A DNA stretch of 64,000 nt from Sorghum bicolor. Its lineage: Eukaryota; Streptophyta; Magnoliopsida; Poales; Poaceae. Within the stretch, counting starts at the first letter, position 1, and every line of letters starts with the position of its first letter. The stretch covers positions 89,238-153,237 of the forward strand of contig NW_018396407.1 of assembly GCF_000003195.3 (NCBI RefSeq), read 5' to 3'. Shown here in pieces: positions 27,434 through 39,368 of the stretch. The notes beneath the pieces were generated by a model. It did not search any database, was not told the DNA's origin, and saw only the letters and a list, made by a program, of their open reading frames with translations. Position numbers and translations under genes: made by a program.

Positions 27434-27451
27434 TCCCCGGCAACGGTGCCA
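27434..27451 (-). promoter_or_regulatory. Primer-binding site of Athila-like element
   Basis: Minus-strand TGGCACCGTTGCCGGGGA, eight bases inside the 5' LTR. It differs by one base from the TGGCGCCGTTGCCGGGGA site commonly assigned to tRNA-Asp in Athila and related elements (assignment from memory). Confidence 0.75.
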
Positions 27452-27459
27452 AAAATGCT

Positions 27460-27797
27460 TGTTGGGTATTCTTAACATCATTACCAAAAGTAGACTAAGT
27501 TCTCTAAATCTAGTAACGATGCCAAAAATGCCAAACCTATCCCTCACACCACTTAAGCCAAGTTGTCATCCCCAGCATGATATAAGAGACGCGGTATTGA
27601 AATATGCAATTGCTCTTCTAAATAAATAATGAACGGGATCTGCAAGCGCACAGATTAATACCGATGTAGCATTTTAACCGGGAAGTATTCCAGGTATCGT
27701 TATTTATATTTTTACCACTGGGAAGGGATTAGCAATCATCAATATTGATTACAGAATAGAATATGAGATTGAGCATCTATCATAGCATGTATAATTG
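27460..27797 (-). repeat. 5' LTR of Athila-like element, outer-left fragment
   Basis: First 338 bp of the right-hand LTR in plus coordinates, opening TGTTGGGTATTC. It differs from the left LTR at about nine positions. It is interrupted after AATTG (27793-27797) by the Tat element and continues at 41160. Confidence 0.88.
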
Positions 27798-28786
27798 TGT
27801 CGAGTGTATCAACAAGGTGTACCCTCACCAATGCGTATAACGAGACCATCCGTACACACGCGCGGCCATCGACGGCCGCAGCCTCGAAGACGGAAATAGC
27901 GTCGAGCGAATCGGTCAGGGCTCGAGCGACAACTGCCGTCGAATACGGAAGCGGGCTCGAGCGAACCGAGAGGCGTCGAGCGCAAGGACACTGTCCGCCG
28001 CCTGACGCGCGCACGAGAGCCAGGGCATTTAATGCACCTGACGCTTCCCCACCTAACACACGGGTCACGGGAGGCTTCTGTCCCATCGTTCTTTTTGCAC
28101 CCTTCCCACCGAACGACCCAGGGCGTGTCAGGACGCGGGAAACAAGGATGGAACGTCTAATTGGGACCCCCTCGAGACACCCAAGGTCAGCGCTCCAGAT
28201 ATCGACACCTCGTACGGCATCCGACCCTCGACTTCACCAGGCTCCTTCCTGAAGACGAGTCGGGCGTCGACTGACCACGCCGTAACCGCTCCGCCGGATT
28301 TACCGCCGAGCCATATAAGCGTGCATCCGCCGAACCAATCCAAGACGGCGCGCAGAGCAGAATGCAGGGGCACGCGTGATCATCACCAGGCTATTAAGAC
28401 GGGACGGCTCGAGGGCATGCCGGTACGGAAACCTCGATTAGGTCAGCGCTCCATGCTGCTATCGACTCCAATTCCTACGCCTATACATGTACCCTAGGCC
28501 CTTCCTTGGAACTATAAAAGGAGGGACTCAGGAATAGAACGAGGATCACGACACAAGACCACGCTCATACGTAGTAGAGCTCCACACTTCATACCACGCT
28601 TGTATTCGCCCCTGTACAAGCACTTAGGTGCAAGATAATACAAACTCTCTCCCCCCGCTGGACGTAGGGCCTTCTCTTGCCCGAACCAGGATAAATCTCT
28701 GTGTCTTCTTGCATCACCATCCGGGAAAGGGAGCACGCATACAAATTCACTCATTGGTGTGACCCCCCGGGGGGAAAACACCGACA
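27798..28786 (+). repeat. 5' LTR of Tat element
   Basis: 989 bp, TGTCGAGTGT to ACACCGACA. Rich in CGAG/CTCG motifs. It contains the TATA box at 28513-28520 and short frames on both strands that recur in the 3' LTR and are not genes. Confidence 0.93.
28513..28520 (+). promoter_or_regulatory. TATA box in Tat 5' LTR
   Basis: TATAAAAG in GGAACTATAAAAGGAGG. It is conserved at 40880-40887 in the 3' LTR and at 46189-46196 and 49421-49428 in the two related solo LTRs. Likely start of genomic RNA about 30 bp downstream. Confidence 0.75.
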
Positions 28787-28788
28787 GT

Positions 28789-28806
28789 TGGCGCGCCAGG
28801 TAGGGG
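28789..28806 (+). promoter_or_regulatory. Primer-binding site of Tat element
   Basis: TGGCGCGCCAGGTAGGGG begins two bases after the 5' LTR. Position and the leading TGG are as expected for a tRNA-primed site. I do not assign the tRNA. Confidence 0.75.
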
Positions 28807-28844
28807 TCCTGCGTGTTTTTCATCGATTTCCCACTCCTTTCCGG

Positions 28845-31800
28845 ATGGCTACTCTTGCCTCGCCGTTTCCACGCTCCACGGTGATTTGGTTTGGGAGTCT
28901 CGAGTTCATGTCTACGGGCTCCGGCTACGACATGATCTTGCTCTCAGTCAAAGGACCAGGAGGAGCCCGCGTTACGCCAGCACGGTTGAAGGCCCCGAGA
29001 CGCCCTCACCACCACGCCTCCCCGCCTAAGAAGAGGCGCGGACAGCACCACCGCGGCCCCTCTGCTTCAGCACGACCAACAACTCGTGCGAGGCAGAACG
29101 TAGGCCACAAGTCGGCAGCACCGTGTGACGGAGCAACAAGCGCGACGACTCAGCACCGCGCGAAGACGGGAGGGGACGCGTCTCGCGCGCTCTCCCCCAC
29201 CGCAGCTAGGCTACTTCCACACGGGTTGTTCTCTCCAAGAGCGGCACTGCCCTTCGGATTGGACAACGCCGCGGCGTCGCTCGCCAGGGCGATATGCCCA
29301 AACGCCCAGACGTACGTAGAAAGACCAATGGTCCTCCCACGTAGCTCTGAAGCGCGGCGGCCGGCGTCCGAGCTGCCGGACCTTTCCTGAGTACAAGGCC
29401 TCCGTCGTCTAGGCCCCGGACGATACTCGATCACCTCCCTCAGGCAACGATTGCTGGAGGAAATACGTGGGTGTTTCTACGCTGCCGAACCGGACTCCGA
29501 CTCCGAGACGGATAGCTATGACCCTATGAGGGAATGCTATCACATCGACGGGGCGGTAGAAACTACTGACGAGACACGGGATGCTGCTGCGGGTGGTCGA
29601 GCCCCCGCGGCGCGAGAAGACCCCAGGACGCCTGGGAACGACGGACAGGTCGACCCCCCTCCTCAGGAAGACAGAACCGTGCAGCTCGCGCAGCTGCGGG
29701 AGCTCAAGATGAAGCTCGACGAAGACCGCGAGTGCCTCGTCCTGATCGAGCAAATCCTTGAGCAAGACCTGCCCTACCCGCCGGGCGGAAGTGTCCGCAG
29801 ACGCGCTCGAGAGGTACATCGACAGATCGTCGGCGACGCAGAGCCAGAGCAACCTGTCAGCCGTTTCCCTCGAGCAGGCCAGAATGTAGTAGCAGCGACG
29901 ATGCTACTACGTAACATGCCAGAGCCGTCGAATTCCCAGGCCCGACGCATTCGAGATGAGGTACAGACATTGCTCTAGGTGGCGGCGGTTCAACAAGCCG
30001 AAAGTTCGGCGTCTCGACGATGAGGAGCTGCCACAGAGAAGCGCGACGAACAGCCTCTAAACGAAGAGGAGGTGTCAATCCATCAACAACCTCCCCCTCG
30101 AGGTAGAAAGACCGCTCTCATCCTCCCCGTCGACAATCAACGTCGACACGACGCGCGGCACGACATCAAAGAAAATCGACGCCGCCGGCACGGAGACGCG
30201 GAAGAGTGCGGTTATAGCGCGCATCGCGGTGGGAGATACGACAGCGACGAGGACCGGGTGGCCCCCGAGCCACCAGGCCCACGGGTGTTCAGCAGGGCGA
30301 TCCGCAGCACGCCCCTGCCTAATCCATTTCGACCCCCGACCAGCATCGCGAAGTACAATGGAGAGACCAAACCAGAGTTGTGGCTGGCCGACTTCAGGCT
30401 GGCCTGTCAGCTAGGTGGCGCTCGAGGTGATGATCGAGCCATCATCAGACAGCTACCCCTTTTCCTCTCCGACACCGCCCGTCGATGGCTCGAGGAACTC
30501 CCTGCCAATCAGATCCACAACTGGGTTGATCTGGTCAGAGTCTTCGAGGGTAACTTCAAAGGGACCTACATACGGCCAGGGAACTCATGGGACCTCAGCA
30601 AGTGCAAGCAGAAGTCGGGAGAAACTCTTCGGGAGTATGCTCGACGCTTCTCGAAGTAGCGCACTGAACTGCCGCACATCCCTGACCACGACGTCATCTT
30701 GGCATTTGTCTCGGGCACCACCAGTCGAGACTTGGTGCGGGAATTAGGTCGCAATCGACCTCAGACCGTCGACGAGCTGATGGACGTAGTAGCCAACTAC
30801 GCGGCAGGAGAGGAGGCAGTCGGCGCCTTCTTCAGCTCAGAAGGAAGAAAAGGCAAGCAGCCCGTCGACGAAGATGGGACCCCCAGTCGAGGCCTCAAGA
30901 AAAATAAAAAGAAGCAGAAAGTGCGGCAGTTCCACCGGGAAGATTCCGATGACAACCTTGTCACCGCCATGGATCGAAAGAAGCCTCGAGGCCCTCCGGA
31001 TGGAGGCATATTTGACAAGATGTTGGAGGAGCCGTGCCCTTACCATAAGGGAGGCGCCAACCACAAGCTCAAGGACTGTCGTATGCTGAGAAAGCATTTC
31101 GACGGTCTGGGGTTCAAAAAAGATACGCGTGATGACTCCAAGAAAGAGAAGGCTGGCAGCAAGGAGGACAACAAAGATGACGACGGCTTCCCCGCCGTCC
31201 ACGACAGCTACATGATCTATGGTGGGCCCTCGACTCAATTAACCATGAGGCAGCGCAAAAGGGAGCGTCGCGAAGTCTTTGCAGCAAGAATGGTGGTGCC
31301 CCAGTACCTTAGCTGGTCAAACACTCCTATCACTTTCGACCGAGAGGACCACCCCGACAAGGTAGTCGCCCCGGGCGTCTACCCGCTCGTCGTCGACCCC
31401 ATCATCGTCAACACCCGACTCTCGAAAGTGCTGATGGATGGTGGCAGCAGCCTCAACATCATCTACCTCGAGACCCTCGACCTCCTCGGCATCGATAGAG
31501 GACGCCTCCAGCCAAGCGCCGGCGGTTTCCATGGCGTCGTGCCAGGGAAAAAGGCACTGCCAGTAGGTCGAATTGACCTACCGGTCTGCTTCGGCATGGC
31601 GGCCAACTTCAGGAAGGAGACCCTCACCTATGAGGTGGTTGGGTTCCGAGGCACGTACCACGCCATCATCGGGTGCCCGGGCTACGCCAAGTTCATGGCT
31701 ATACCCAACTACACCTACTTGAAGCTGAAGATGCCTGGTCCCAAAGGCGTCATCACTGTCAGTTCCTCCTTCGAGCACGCGTACGAATGCGACGTCGAAT

Positions 31801-31967
31801 GCGTCGAGTACGGGGAGGCGGTCGAGAGCTCCACCGAACTCGTTGCAAAGCTCGAGGCCATGGCCGCTGAGGCTCCAGAGCCTAAGCGTCATGCGGGCAG
31901 CTTCGAGGCGGCGGAAGGAACCAAGAAGATCCCGCTCGACCCCAACAACTCCGATGCAAAGTGCTGA
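28845..31967 (+). pseudogene. gag: gag-protease of Tat element (interrupted)
   Basis: One reading frame runs from ATG 28845 (MATLASPFPRS) to 31967, broken by four in-frame stops: TGA 29388-29390, TAG 29976-29978, TGA 30021-30023 and TAG 30657-30659. Each is one C-to-T change from a CGA or CAG codon. The capsid region is near 30350-30700 (KYNGETKPELWLADFRLAC, GNFKGTYIRPG). A C-X2-H-X6-H-X4-C knuckle (CPYHKGGANHKLKDC) lies near 31037-31080. The protease has its MDGGSSLNII active site at 31434-31460 (Asp codon 31437-31439) and the flap-end motif AIIGCPGYAKF near 31660-31690. The frame ends at a TGA caused by a small deletion before RT. Confidence 0.85.
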
Positions 31968-33460
31968 CGATCAGCGCCGACCTCGACCCCAAATAGGAAG
32001 CCGTGCTCGTTGACTTTCTCCGTGCAAATGCTGATATGTTTGCATGGAGTCCCTCGGACATGCCAGGCATACCGAGGGAAGTCGCCGAGCACTCCTTGGA
32101 TATTCGAGCCGGTTCCAAGCCAGTGAAGCAGCGGTTGCGCCGATTCGATGAGGAGAAGCGCAAGATCATTAGCGAGGAAGTCCACAAGCTTTTGACGGCC
32201 GGATTCATCAAGGAGGTTCATCATCCTGACTGGTTAGCAAACCCTGTATTAGTTAAGAAAAAGACTGGGAAAATGAGGATGTGTGTCGATTATACAAGTC
32301 TGAATAAAGCATGTCCAAAAGTTCCCTTTCCATTACCACGCATTGATCAGATTGTCGATTCTACCGCGGGATGTGAAACCCTTTCTTTCCTTGATGCATA
32401 TTCTGGTTACCACCAAATAAAAATGAAGGAGTCCGACCAGCTCGCGACCTCTTTCATCACGCCTTTTGGGATGTATTGCTACGTGACCATGCCATTTGGG
32501 CTTCGAAACGCGGGAGCCACGTATCAACGTTGCATGCTCCACGTATTTGGCAAACATATAGGGTCAACGGTCGAGGCCTACGTCGACGACATTGTCGTCA
32601 AGTCAAAGCGACGAGGAGACCTCATCCAGGACCTCGAGATTGCCTTTAGCTGCCTACGCACCAGTCGGATCAAGCTCAATCCCGAGAAGTGCGTCTTCGG
32701 TGTGCCTCAAGGCATGCTCCTAGGATACATCGTTTCGCAGCGCGGCATCGAGGCCAACCCCGAGAAAGTCTCGGCCATCACGAAAATGGGGCCGATTCGA
32801 GATATCAAGGGTGTACAGAGAGTCACGGGGTGCCTGGCGGCTCTGAGCCGTTTCATCTCGAGACTAGGAGAAAAGGCATTACCATTATATCGACTCCTAA
32901 AGAAGGTCGAGCGCTTTTCTTGGACCCCCGAGGCCGAGGAAGCACTCGAAAGGCTGAAAAAGACGCTGACCTCGGCACCAGTCCTGGTTCCACCTCAACC
33001 TGCAGAGCCGCTGCTCCTCTACATCGCGTCGACGACCCAGGTCGTCAGCGCGGCGGTGGTGGTCGAGAGGCAGGAGGAGGGACATGCGTTACCGATTCAG
33101 ATGCCAGTATATTTCGTCAGCGAGGTGCTTTCGGAGACCAAAGCACGTTATCCCCAAATCCAGAAGCTGATTTATGCCGTAATCCTTGCCCGTCACAAGC
33201 TGCAGCATTACTTCCTTGGCCACCCCATCACGGTGGTCTCGTCTTTTCCTTTAGGCGAAATAATCCAGAGCAAAGAAGCCACGGGAAGAATAGCAAAATG
33301 GTCGGTCGAGCTCATGAGTGAGACTCTCACTTATGCGCCTCGCAAGGCCATCAAATCGCAGGCCCTGGTAGACTTCATCACAGAATGGACGGACACCCAG
33401 CTCCCCCGACCCAGGTCCAGGCGGAGCTATGGACAATGTATTTCGATGGGTCACTCATGA
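31968..33460 (+). pseudogene. pol: Reverse transcriptase and gypsy RNase H of Tat element
   Basis: Open from 32003 to 33460, in a different frame from gag-protease; the frame change lies near 31955. A TAG at about 31994-31996 also precedes the open stretch. RT motifs are intact: RMCVDYTSLNKACPK, FLDAYSGYHQIKM and YVDD at 32579-32590. The connection and the degenerate first RNase H follow (LLLYIASTTQVVSAAVVVE, then KAIKSQALVDFITEW). The end at 33460 is a frameshift just where the second RNase H begins. The RT core itself looks complete and would copy RNA to DNA if expressed in frame. Confidence 0.9.
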
Positions 33461-33858
33461 AAACTGGAGCCGGAGCCGGCCTGCTGTTCATCTCACCCTT
33501 GGGCGTCCACATGAGGTACGTAATCAGGATTCATTTTGCCGCATCTAACAATGTCGCGCCCTCGTCAACGGTCTCAAGATCGCTATCGAGTTAGGAGTCC
33601 GACGCCTCGACGTCCGAGGTGACTCCCAACTCGTCATCGACCAAGTAATGAAAACCTCGAGCTGCCATGACCCAAAAATGGAAGCGTACTGCAAGGAGGT
33701 CCGTCGACTCGAGGACAGGTTCCACGGTCTCGAACTTGTCCATATCGCTCGACGCTACAACGAGGCCGCCGACGAACTCGCCAAGATCGCATCGACCAGA
33801 GGCACGGTGCCGCTTGATGCATTCTCAAAAGATCTTCACGAGCCATCCGTCGACCTAG
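33430..33858 (+). pseudogene. pol: Archaeal-type second RNase H of Tat element
   Basis: Begins YFDGSLMKTGAGAG, with the first catalytic Asp. The frame is then lost at about 33553: the family motif containing the catalytic Glu, normally between ASNNVA and LVNGLKIA, is missing, consistent with a 10-bp deletion. The domain continues in another frame with RRLDVRGDSQLVIDQV (third acidic residue) and ARRYNEAADELAKIA (fourth). The loss of the Glu plus a frameshift should abolish activity. The size and position of the deletion are inferred from the family pattern. Confidence 0.75.
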
Positions 33859-35213
33859 GCACGGGGGCTGGCGTCGACGCCACCACCGCCCAACCAACCA
33901 ATGCTGTCGATACGCTCTTGATGGTGGAAGAGATGATGGAGATAGAACGACGACCAGGTCGACCATTCGATTGGCGCACACCGTTCCTCGACTGCCTTAT
34001 CCGCGGCGAGTTGCCACAAGACAGGACAGAAGCCCGTCGTATCGCTCGACGGGCCAAATCATATGTGATCTATGGCGAAGACAACGAGCTATATCGATGG
34101 AGCCCGACGGGGGTCTTACAACGTTGCATCACCGTAGAAGAAGGCCGAAAACTCCTCGATGACCTGCACTCGGGGGCTTGTGGCCACCACGCCGCTCCAC
34201 GGACCCTTGTAGGGAACGCTTTTCGTCAAGGCTTCTACTGGCCAACGGCCGTGGCGGATGCCATCGAGCTCGTACGCTCGTGTCATGGGTGCCAGTTCTA
34301 CGCCAAGCAGACGCATCTGCCCACCCACGCTCTTCAGATGATCCCCATCACCTGGCCGTTTGCGGTATGGGGGCTCGATTTAGTAGGACCTCTACAAAAG
34401 GCGAAAGGAGGATACACCCATTTGCTGGTGGCCATTGACAAGTTCTCCAAATGGATCGAGGCTCGACCCATCACCAACATCCGCTCCGAGCAGGCCGTCC
34501 TCTTCTTCACCGACATCATCCATCGGTTTGGGATCCCCAATGTCATCATCACCGACAACGGCACCCAGTTCACCGGCAGAAAGTTCTTGGATTTCTGCGA
34601 TCAGCATCATATCCGTGTGAACTGGTCTACAGTAGCCCACCCTCAAACTAACGGCCAGGTCGAGCGTGCCAACGGCATGATTTTGCAAGGACTCAAGCCA
34701 AGGATCTACAATCGATTGAAGAAATTCGGCAAGAAATGGGTCGAGGAGCTTTCCTCAGTCCTATGGAGCCTTAGGACAACGCCAAGCAGGGCCACAAAAT
34801 ACACCCCGTTCTTCATGGTCTACGGCTCTGAGGCTATCCTCCCCACAGACCTCGAGTATGGGTCACCTCGACTCAAGGCTTACAACGAGCAATCGAACAA
34901 AGAAACTCAAGAAAACGCGGTCGACCAACTCGAGGAGGCTCGAGACATGGCCCTCCTCAACTCTGCCAGATATCAGCAGAAACTCCGACGCTACCACGAC
35001 AGGCACGTGCGCAAGAGGGACCTCAACATAGGCGACCTTGTCCTACGACGCCGGCAAAGCAATCAAGGACGCCACAAGCTGACTCCACCTTGGGAAGGCC
35101 CGTATGTGGTGGCCGAGGTCCTTAAGCCAGGAACGTACAAATTGGCGGACGAAAAGGGGGCAATTCTCACCAACGCATGGAACATCGAACAGCTACGTCG
35201 ATTCTACCCCTAG
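33859..35213 (+). CDS. pol: Integrase of Tat element (intact frame)
   Basis: Continuous frame, part of an open stretch from 33648 to the TAG at 35213. The HHCC zinc domain (GHHAAPRTLVG to SCHGCQFYAKQ) is near 34180-34310. The DDE core is complete: Asp 34377-34379 (WGLDLVGP), Asp 34554-34556 (ITDNGTQF) and Glu 34662-34664 (NGQVERANG). The C-terminal region has the GPYVVAEVLKPGTYKLADE barrel and ends QLRRFYP. No chromodomain, as expected for Tat. It would be released from the polyprotein, but upstream breaks prevent normal translation. Confidence 0.9.
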
Positions 35214-35277
35214 AAGTTCTAAACTTATGTTCCTGCTTACGTTTTGTACCAAGACTTTGTAAACGAATGAATGAGTA

Positions 35278-35283
35278 AATAAA
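35278..35283 (+). promoter_or_regulatory. Possible polyadenylation signal after pol
   Basis: AATAAA lies 65 bp after the integrase stop. Plant signals are loose, so this is weak. It would end a transcript before the antisense gene. Confidence 0.3.
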
Positions 35284-35354
35284 GTCCTTCCCTCGAAACA
35301 ATTCTTCTTTCTTTGTGCCGAGAAGATTAATAAGTCACGATCTCGACGTTAAAA

Positions 35355-35392
35355 GGGGGCGCCGACTATGACCCATCATAGTCAGCACCCCC
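35355..35392. other. Hairpin between convergent gag-pol and antisense gene
   Basis: Arms 35355-35371 and 35376-35392 can form 15 base pairs with two mismatches around a 4-base loop (CCCA). The inner eight pairs are GACTATGA with TCATAGTC. It sits between the pol stop (35213) and the antisense-gene stop (35779) and directly precedes a polypurine-like tract. Structure is read from sequence; a role in transcription ending is only a guess. Confidence 0.6.
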
Positions 35393-35403
35393 TCGGGGGC
35401 TAC
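35392..35403 (+). promoter_or_regulatory. Internal polypurine-like tract of Tat element
   Basis: CTCGGGGGCTAC is identical to the 12 bases just before the 3' LTR (40153-40164). A further copy of the core occurs near 40057. It is followed by a C11 run near 35418. It may act as an internal primer site or be a rearrangement relic. Confidence 0.5.
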
Positions 35404-35778
35404 CAGGGGGACGACCCCCCCCCCCAAGCGTCGAAAAAGCCAAGAAATTTTCTTTTCTTACTTAGTAAACCTTGCACGGTTCGAGTAGCTAAGGCGCCTC
35501 GAGCCCCTCAAAGGCCGAGGGATAACGAGCCGGAGAACTCCCACGCCCCCGGGCTACGGAAACTCTACTCACTTCCTCACCCTTGAGTTAATCGAGGTTG
35601 TTTTTGACGAAAGATCGAGCAAGGGATACAAACGTAGGAACAAAGAGAAACAAAAGAACCTCGAGCGGAAAGACAAATAAGCATTTAACAATCACAAAAA
35701 GATACTGTATCACCTAACAGCAGAATTAATAAAGTATCATCCAAGGGGCCTCAGGCGCCCTGAGCAGGCTCGCAGGCC

Positions 35779-38700
35779 TCAGTCCGCGGCACGATCCTCA
35801 CCGCCCTCGCCTCCGCCCGAGCTAGCCTCAGGAGGGAGCACCTCAGGCTCGAAGAGCTTGGCCAACCTTTCCCCAGGAGCCTCCGCGTCGTCGATCAAGG
35901 CATGGAGCCTCTCCTCGTTCTCCGCGTCGGTCTTGGAGATGTCGGTGACGAAGCCATGGGACACCACCTCCATGTCGTAGGAGAAGCCCGAGCAGACAAC
36001 CGCCATCGCCCGCTTCACCCCGATGTGGAGGGCGTCCCGCACCCGATCTCGCAGCGTCGCGCCTATGTAGCACAACTGGTCGACCAGGGCATCGCCTCGA
36101 GCGTCCTCTCTCGACTCATCCATAGGCTCGACCTCCCAAGAGGTCGAGAGATCACTTATCGCCGTCCGCACTCGACGGTTCAAAGCAACCTCCGCCTCGA
36201 GCTGAGCCTTGGCGTTGCGAGCCTCGGCTTGGGCGGCTAGGAGTTCGTCCTTGAGCCCTGTAAATGCCAATACAAAGAAGCTTTAGGAAAAACTCAAGCA
36301 CACCTCGAAAAAGAAATTCGACAAAGGAAACATACCTTTGATGCTCTCCTCTAGGGCCGTGTTCTCGCCGACCAATCTGGTGTTGGCACGCTCGATCTCT
36401 CTGTTGGAGCGCGCCAGCTCAGTATTGGCGACGCGAAGATCTTCGATCACCCTGCCAGCCTGAGCAACGGCTCCACTCTTCTCCAGCAATTCTCCCTTCA
36501 GACGCTCGACGTCGTCAGAGAGACTGCGGGATCGAGCCCGCTCCGCCTCGAGGTCTTCGAGGGCCTTCTTCTTTACATCCTCGGCGGCACCCCTGGCGAC
36601 CTCACTGTCCACGTACGCCACTTTCATCTTCTGGAAGGAATCGCGGAGGGAGTCCAGGTCGGTCTTGAGAAGGCCCTTCTCCTTGTCCAGGTCCGCAATG
36701 ACGCTCTTGTAGGACAGGGCCTCCTCCCGGGCTCTGGACGCGGCCTCCTCGACCGTAAGAGCCCGCTCCCGCAGCTGCATCGTCTCATCCTCCGCCTTCT
36801 TCGAGGCCTCTCGGGCCTCAGCCAAGGCAGCCTCCCTCGCCTTCTTCTCCTCCTCGAGTGCTAGGAGATCTTTGTAAGCTTTAAGGAGCTTTTCCTGCGA
36901 CTCGAGGAGTTGATCCTTGAGGAGGGGGAGCTGCTCCCAACCGCCCCTCGTGGCGTGTATGAAGCTGGACTTGATGCGGGAGGTCTCTTTCATATCCTGC
37001 GAATCAAGGGTCGGATGGATTAGAATACAGAAACCAGAAAGCACCATGAGGATTGGAGTTCGAGAAACACTTACGAAATAAGCCGGGCCGAGCCCGTTGT
37101 TGATAACGTCCGAGAGGAGCCCCACCACATGCTTCATCCAAAGGCGGAGCTCCTTGACGTGTTCCCACTTCTCCGCCTCCTTCCGATCGTCGAGGAAGAT
37201 GTCGGGCTCAGACGGGTCGTGGGAGGCCCGGATACGGATGCGGTCGGGGCACCAGTGCTCCATCTCCCGGTCAGCCCGCGCCTTAACGCCGCGGATGAGG
37301 CCCTCGACGGTCTCGAGGGAGCCCCCATGGCGCAGGAACAGGTCGACGAGGCATGGGAACCATCTGTCGTCGTCCACCGTCTTCCAGGTTCCATCCTTGG
37401 TCCCCGATGCCCCAATTTCATCCTCCTTGGAAGGGTCCATTTTGAGCCTCTTTGCCATGGATGGCTGGGCCTGCTCGAGGGTCCGCTTTAGCCTGAGAAA
37501 AGATCGGTATATGAGCAAACGCAGAGGAACAGGAAGACAAAAGCCACAGGATCGAGAAGGCTTACCCCACGGGGAGAACAGCTCGCCTCCCTCCGCCCCG
37601 ACCGGTGGGCCTCGAGCCACCTCGCGTCAGGGCTCCAGGCCCCTCGAGGGCAGGTGCTGGCCTAGGTGCATCAGTTCCCGCCTGACGGGCGCCGGGACTG
37701 GCGCTCCTGCGGCCGACCTCTCCTTTCTCGGAGGCCGCTGCGCGACCGCGGGTCAGTGGCCCCGTCGCTTGGGGCCTGGCATGACCGCTCTCCCTGAGCG
37801 CCGGGGGAGGGCGCGGCACGACTTGGCTGACCTTGGGCGCGGGAGGGGTATCGGCGCGAGGACGGTAGGATCCGCCTGGGCCCCCGTCGGAGCTTCCGCC
37901 CGAGGAGCGTCGACGTCGCCTTGTGATGGACCCCCGAGGATCCGGTCAAGACGAGACGCCATCCCCTCGGAGTCCTCACTGTCCTCGTCATCGTCGTCAT
38001 CTTTCTCACTGGGGGACTCTTCCTCAGGCTCTCCCCTCTGCCTGGACTTGGACCGGCGCGCCTCTAAGGCTTGCCGGTCGAGGTTTTTCTTCTTCTCCCC
38101 CTTCTTCTTAGAGTCCTTGACGGACTTCGACTTCTCGGCGGACCGGCGCCGCGCGTCGCGGTCGACTTCGTCCTCCCTCACTGGGGGCCTCGAGGATCGA
38201 ACGTCGATCCGCCCCTGCCACCGTAAAAAGTAGACTTAGAAAAAGGGGGTGGAAAAGGAACCCAGTGTCAAGGCTACCCGCGAGGAAGAAAACATACCAG
38301 ATCGACCGAGCCTTCATCAGGCCTCATGGGGAAGCCGTTGACGTGCTGCGACTTGAAGTCGCCGGCGATGGCCGCCCTGACCCGGGCGGCGATTTCATCG
38401 TCCGCCAGAGCCACGTTGGACATCCGGCAAGCTTCGAGATCCCGGGACGAGACGCCCGGCCCCATTTCGTCCATCCTCAACGGCCGAGACATCAGGGGAA
38501 GGACCCTCCGACGATGGACGGCCGAAAGGACGAGAGCGGCGGACAGGCCCTCCAGGCGCAGCTTCTTCATGGCGTCGAGGAGGGGGTCGAGCCGCGACTG
38601 GTGCTCCTGGACGACACCATACGTCCAGTTGTCTGGGCGCTCCGAGATCAGACGGCCCGTGTAGGCGGGGAAGAGACCGTCGTCGTTTCTCAGATAGAAC

Positions 38701-39230
38701 CACTGGGAGTCCCACCCAGCATGGTTCGACGATAGCCCCACCGGGATGTACTCGCGCGGCCTTTCCGTCTTCTTCGTCTTCGACACCAGGTTGAGGCATC
38801 CGGCCCGCACGGGTTTCCTCACGCCGGTGGTTCCGGTGGGGGCGTTGAAAAGTTCACCCCTGTAGAGGTGGAGCCATAGATCCCAATGGGGCATCATCCC
38901 CAGATAGCCCTCACACACCGCGACGAAGACCGCCGCGACGGTGATGGTGTTCGGGGAAAAATGCTGGAGCTCCACTCCATAGTGGAAGCAGAGGGCCCGC
39001 ATAAAGCGACTCGGGGGAGCACCCAAGCCATGGCGGTGGAACTTGGCGAATGACACCACATAGCCCTCGGGTGGCTGGGGCTCCCTGTGACTCGCCGGCG
39101 GCGCGATCCACTCCGGCGAAGACTGCGAAGTGCGGCGGCGCAAGAGCCCTTCATTCTCGAGCTCTAGCAGACGGCGGTCCGTCATCAACGACGGACGCCA
39201 GTCGTCGGCGGCAACAAGCCTCACAGGCAT
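35779..39230 (-). CDS. Antisense five-exon gene of Tat element (gypsy-type transposon domain, coiled coil)
   Basis: Exons, from comparing splice sites and phases: 39230-38298, 38214-37566, 37492-37075, 36996-36336 and 36257-35779 (TGA 35781-35779). All introns begin GT and end AG and joins are phase-consistent. Start ATG 39230 (MPVRLVAADDW). Residues about 50-230 match the plant 'putative gypsy type transposon' domain (FAKFHRHGLGAPPSRF, MMPHWDLWLHLYRGELF, WDSQWFYLRNDDGLF). Exon 2 is charged and low complexity (an acidic run, SEKDDDDDEDSEDSE). Exon 4 is a long coiled coil rich in Glu, Lys and Ala. The only break seen is one missing base in exon 2 near 37840; with it restored the length would be about 1046 codons. 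Function unknown; such antisense frames are known in Tat elements. Confidence 0.78.
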
Positions 39231-39368
39231 CTTGGTTGGAAGGATGGTGGATTCACTACCGCTCGAGGGGGTGCACGCGCGCGTGGAGGAAGCAAGAGAG
39301 CAAAGGCAGCGAGAAGACGAAGGCGAGAGGACGGAAGGGGAAATAAAGAATGGAGCAACGCCACGGCG

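Noticed and set aside
27797..28252. 151-codon frame repeated at 40146-40619, with a minus-strand partner
   Set aside because: Lies wholly or mainly in the two LTRs of the Tat element, resembles no known domain, and is explained by GC-rich LTR sequence.
37097..38233. 378-codon plus-strand frame opposite the antisense gene
   Set aside because: Shadow of the minus-strand exons 2 and 3, which have correct splice sites and recognisable composition.
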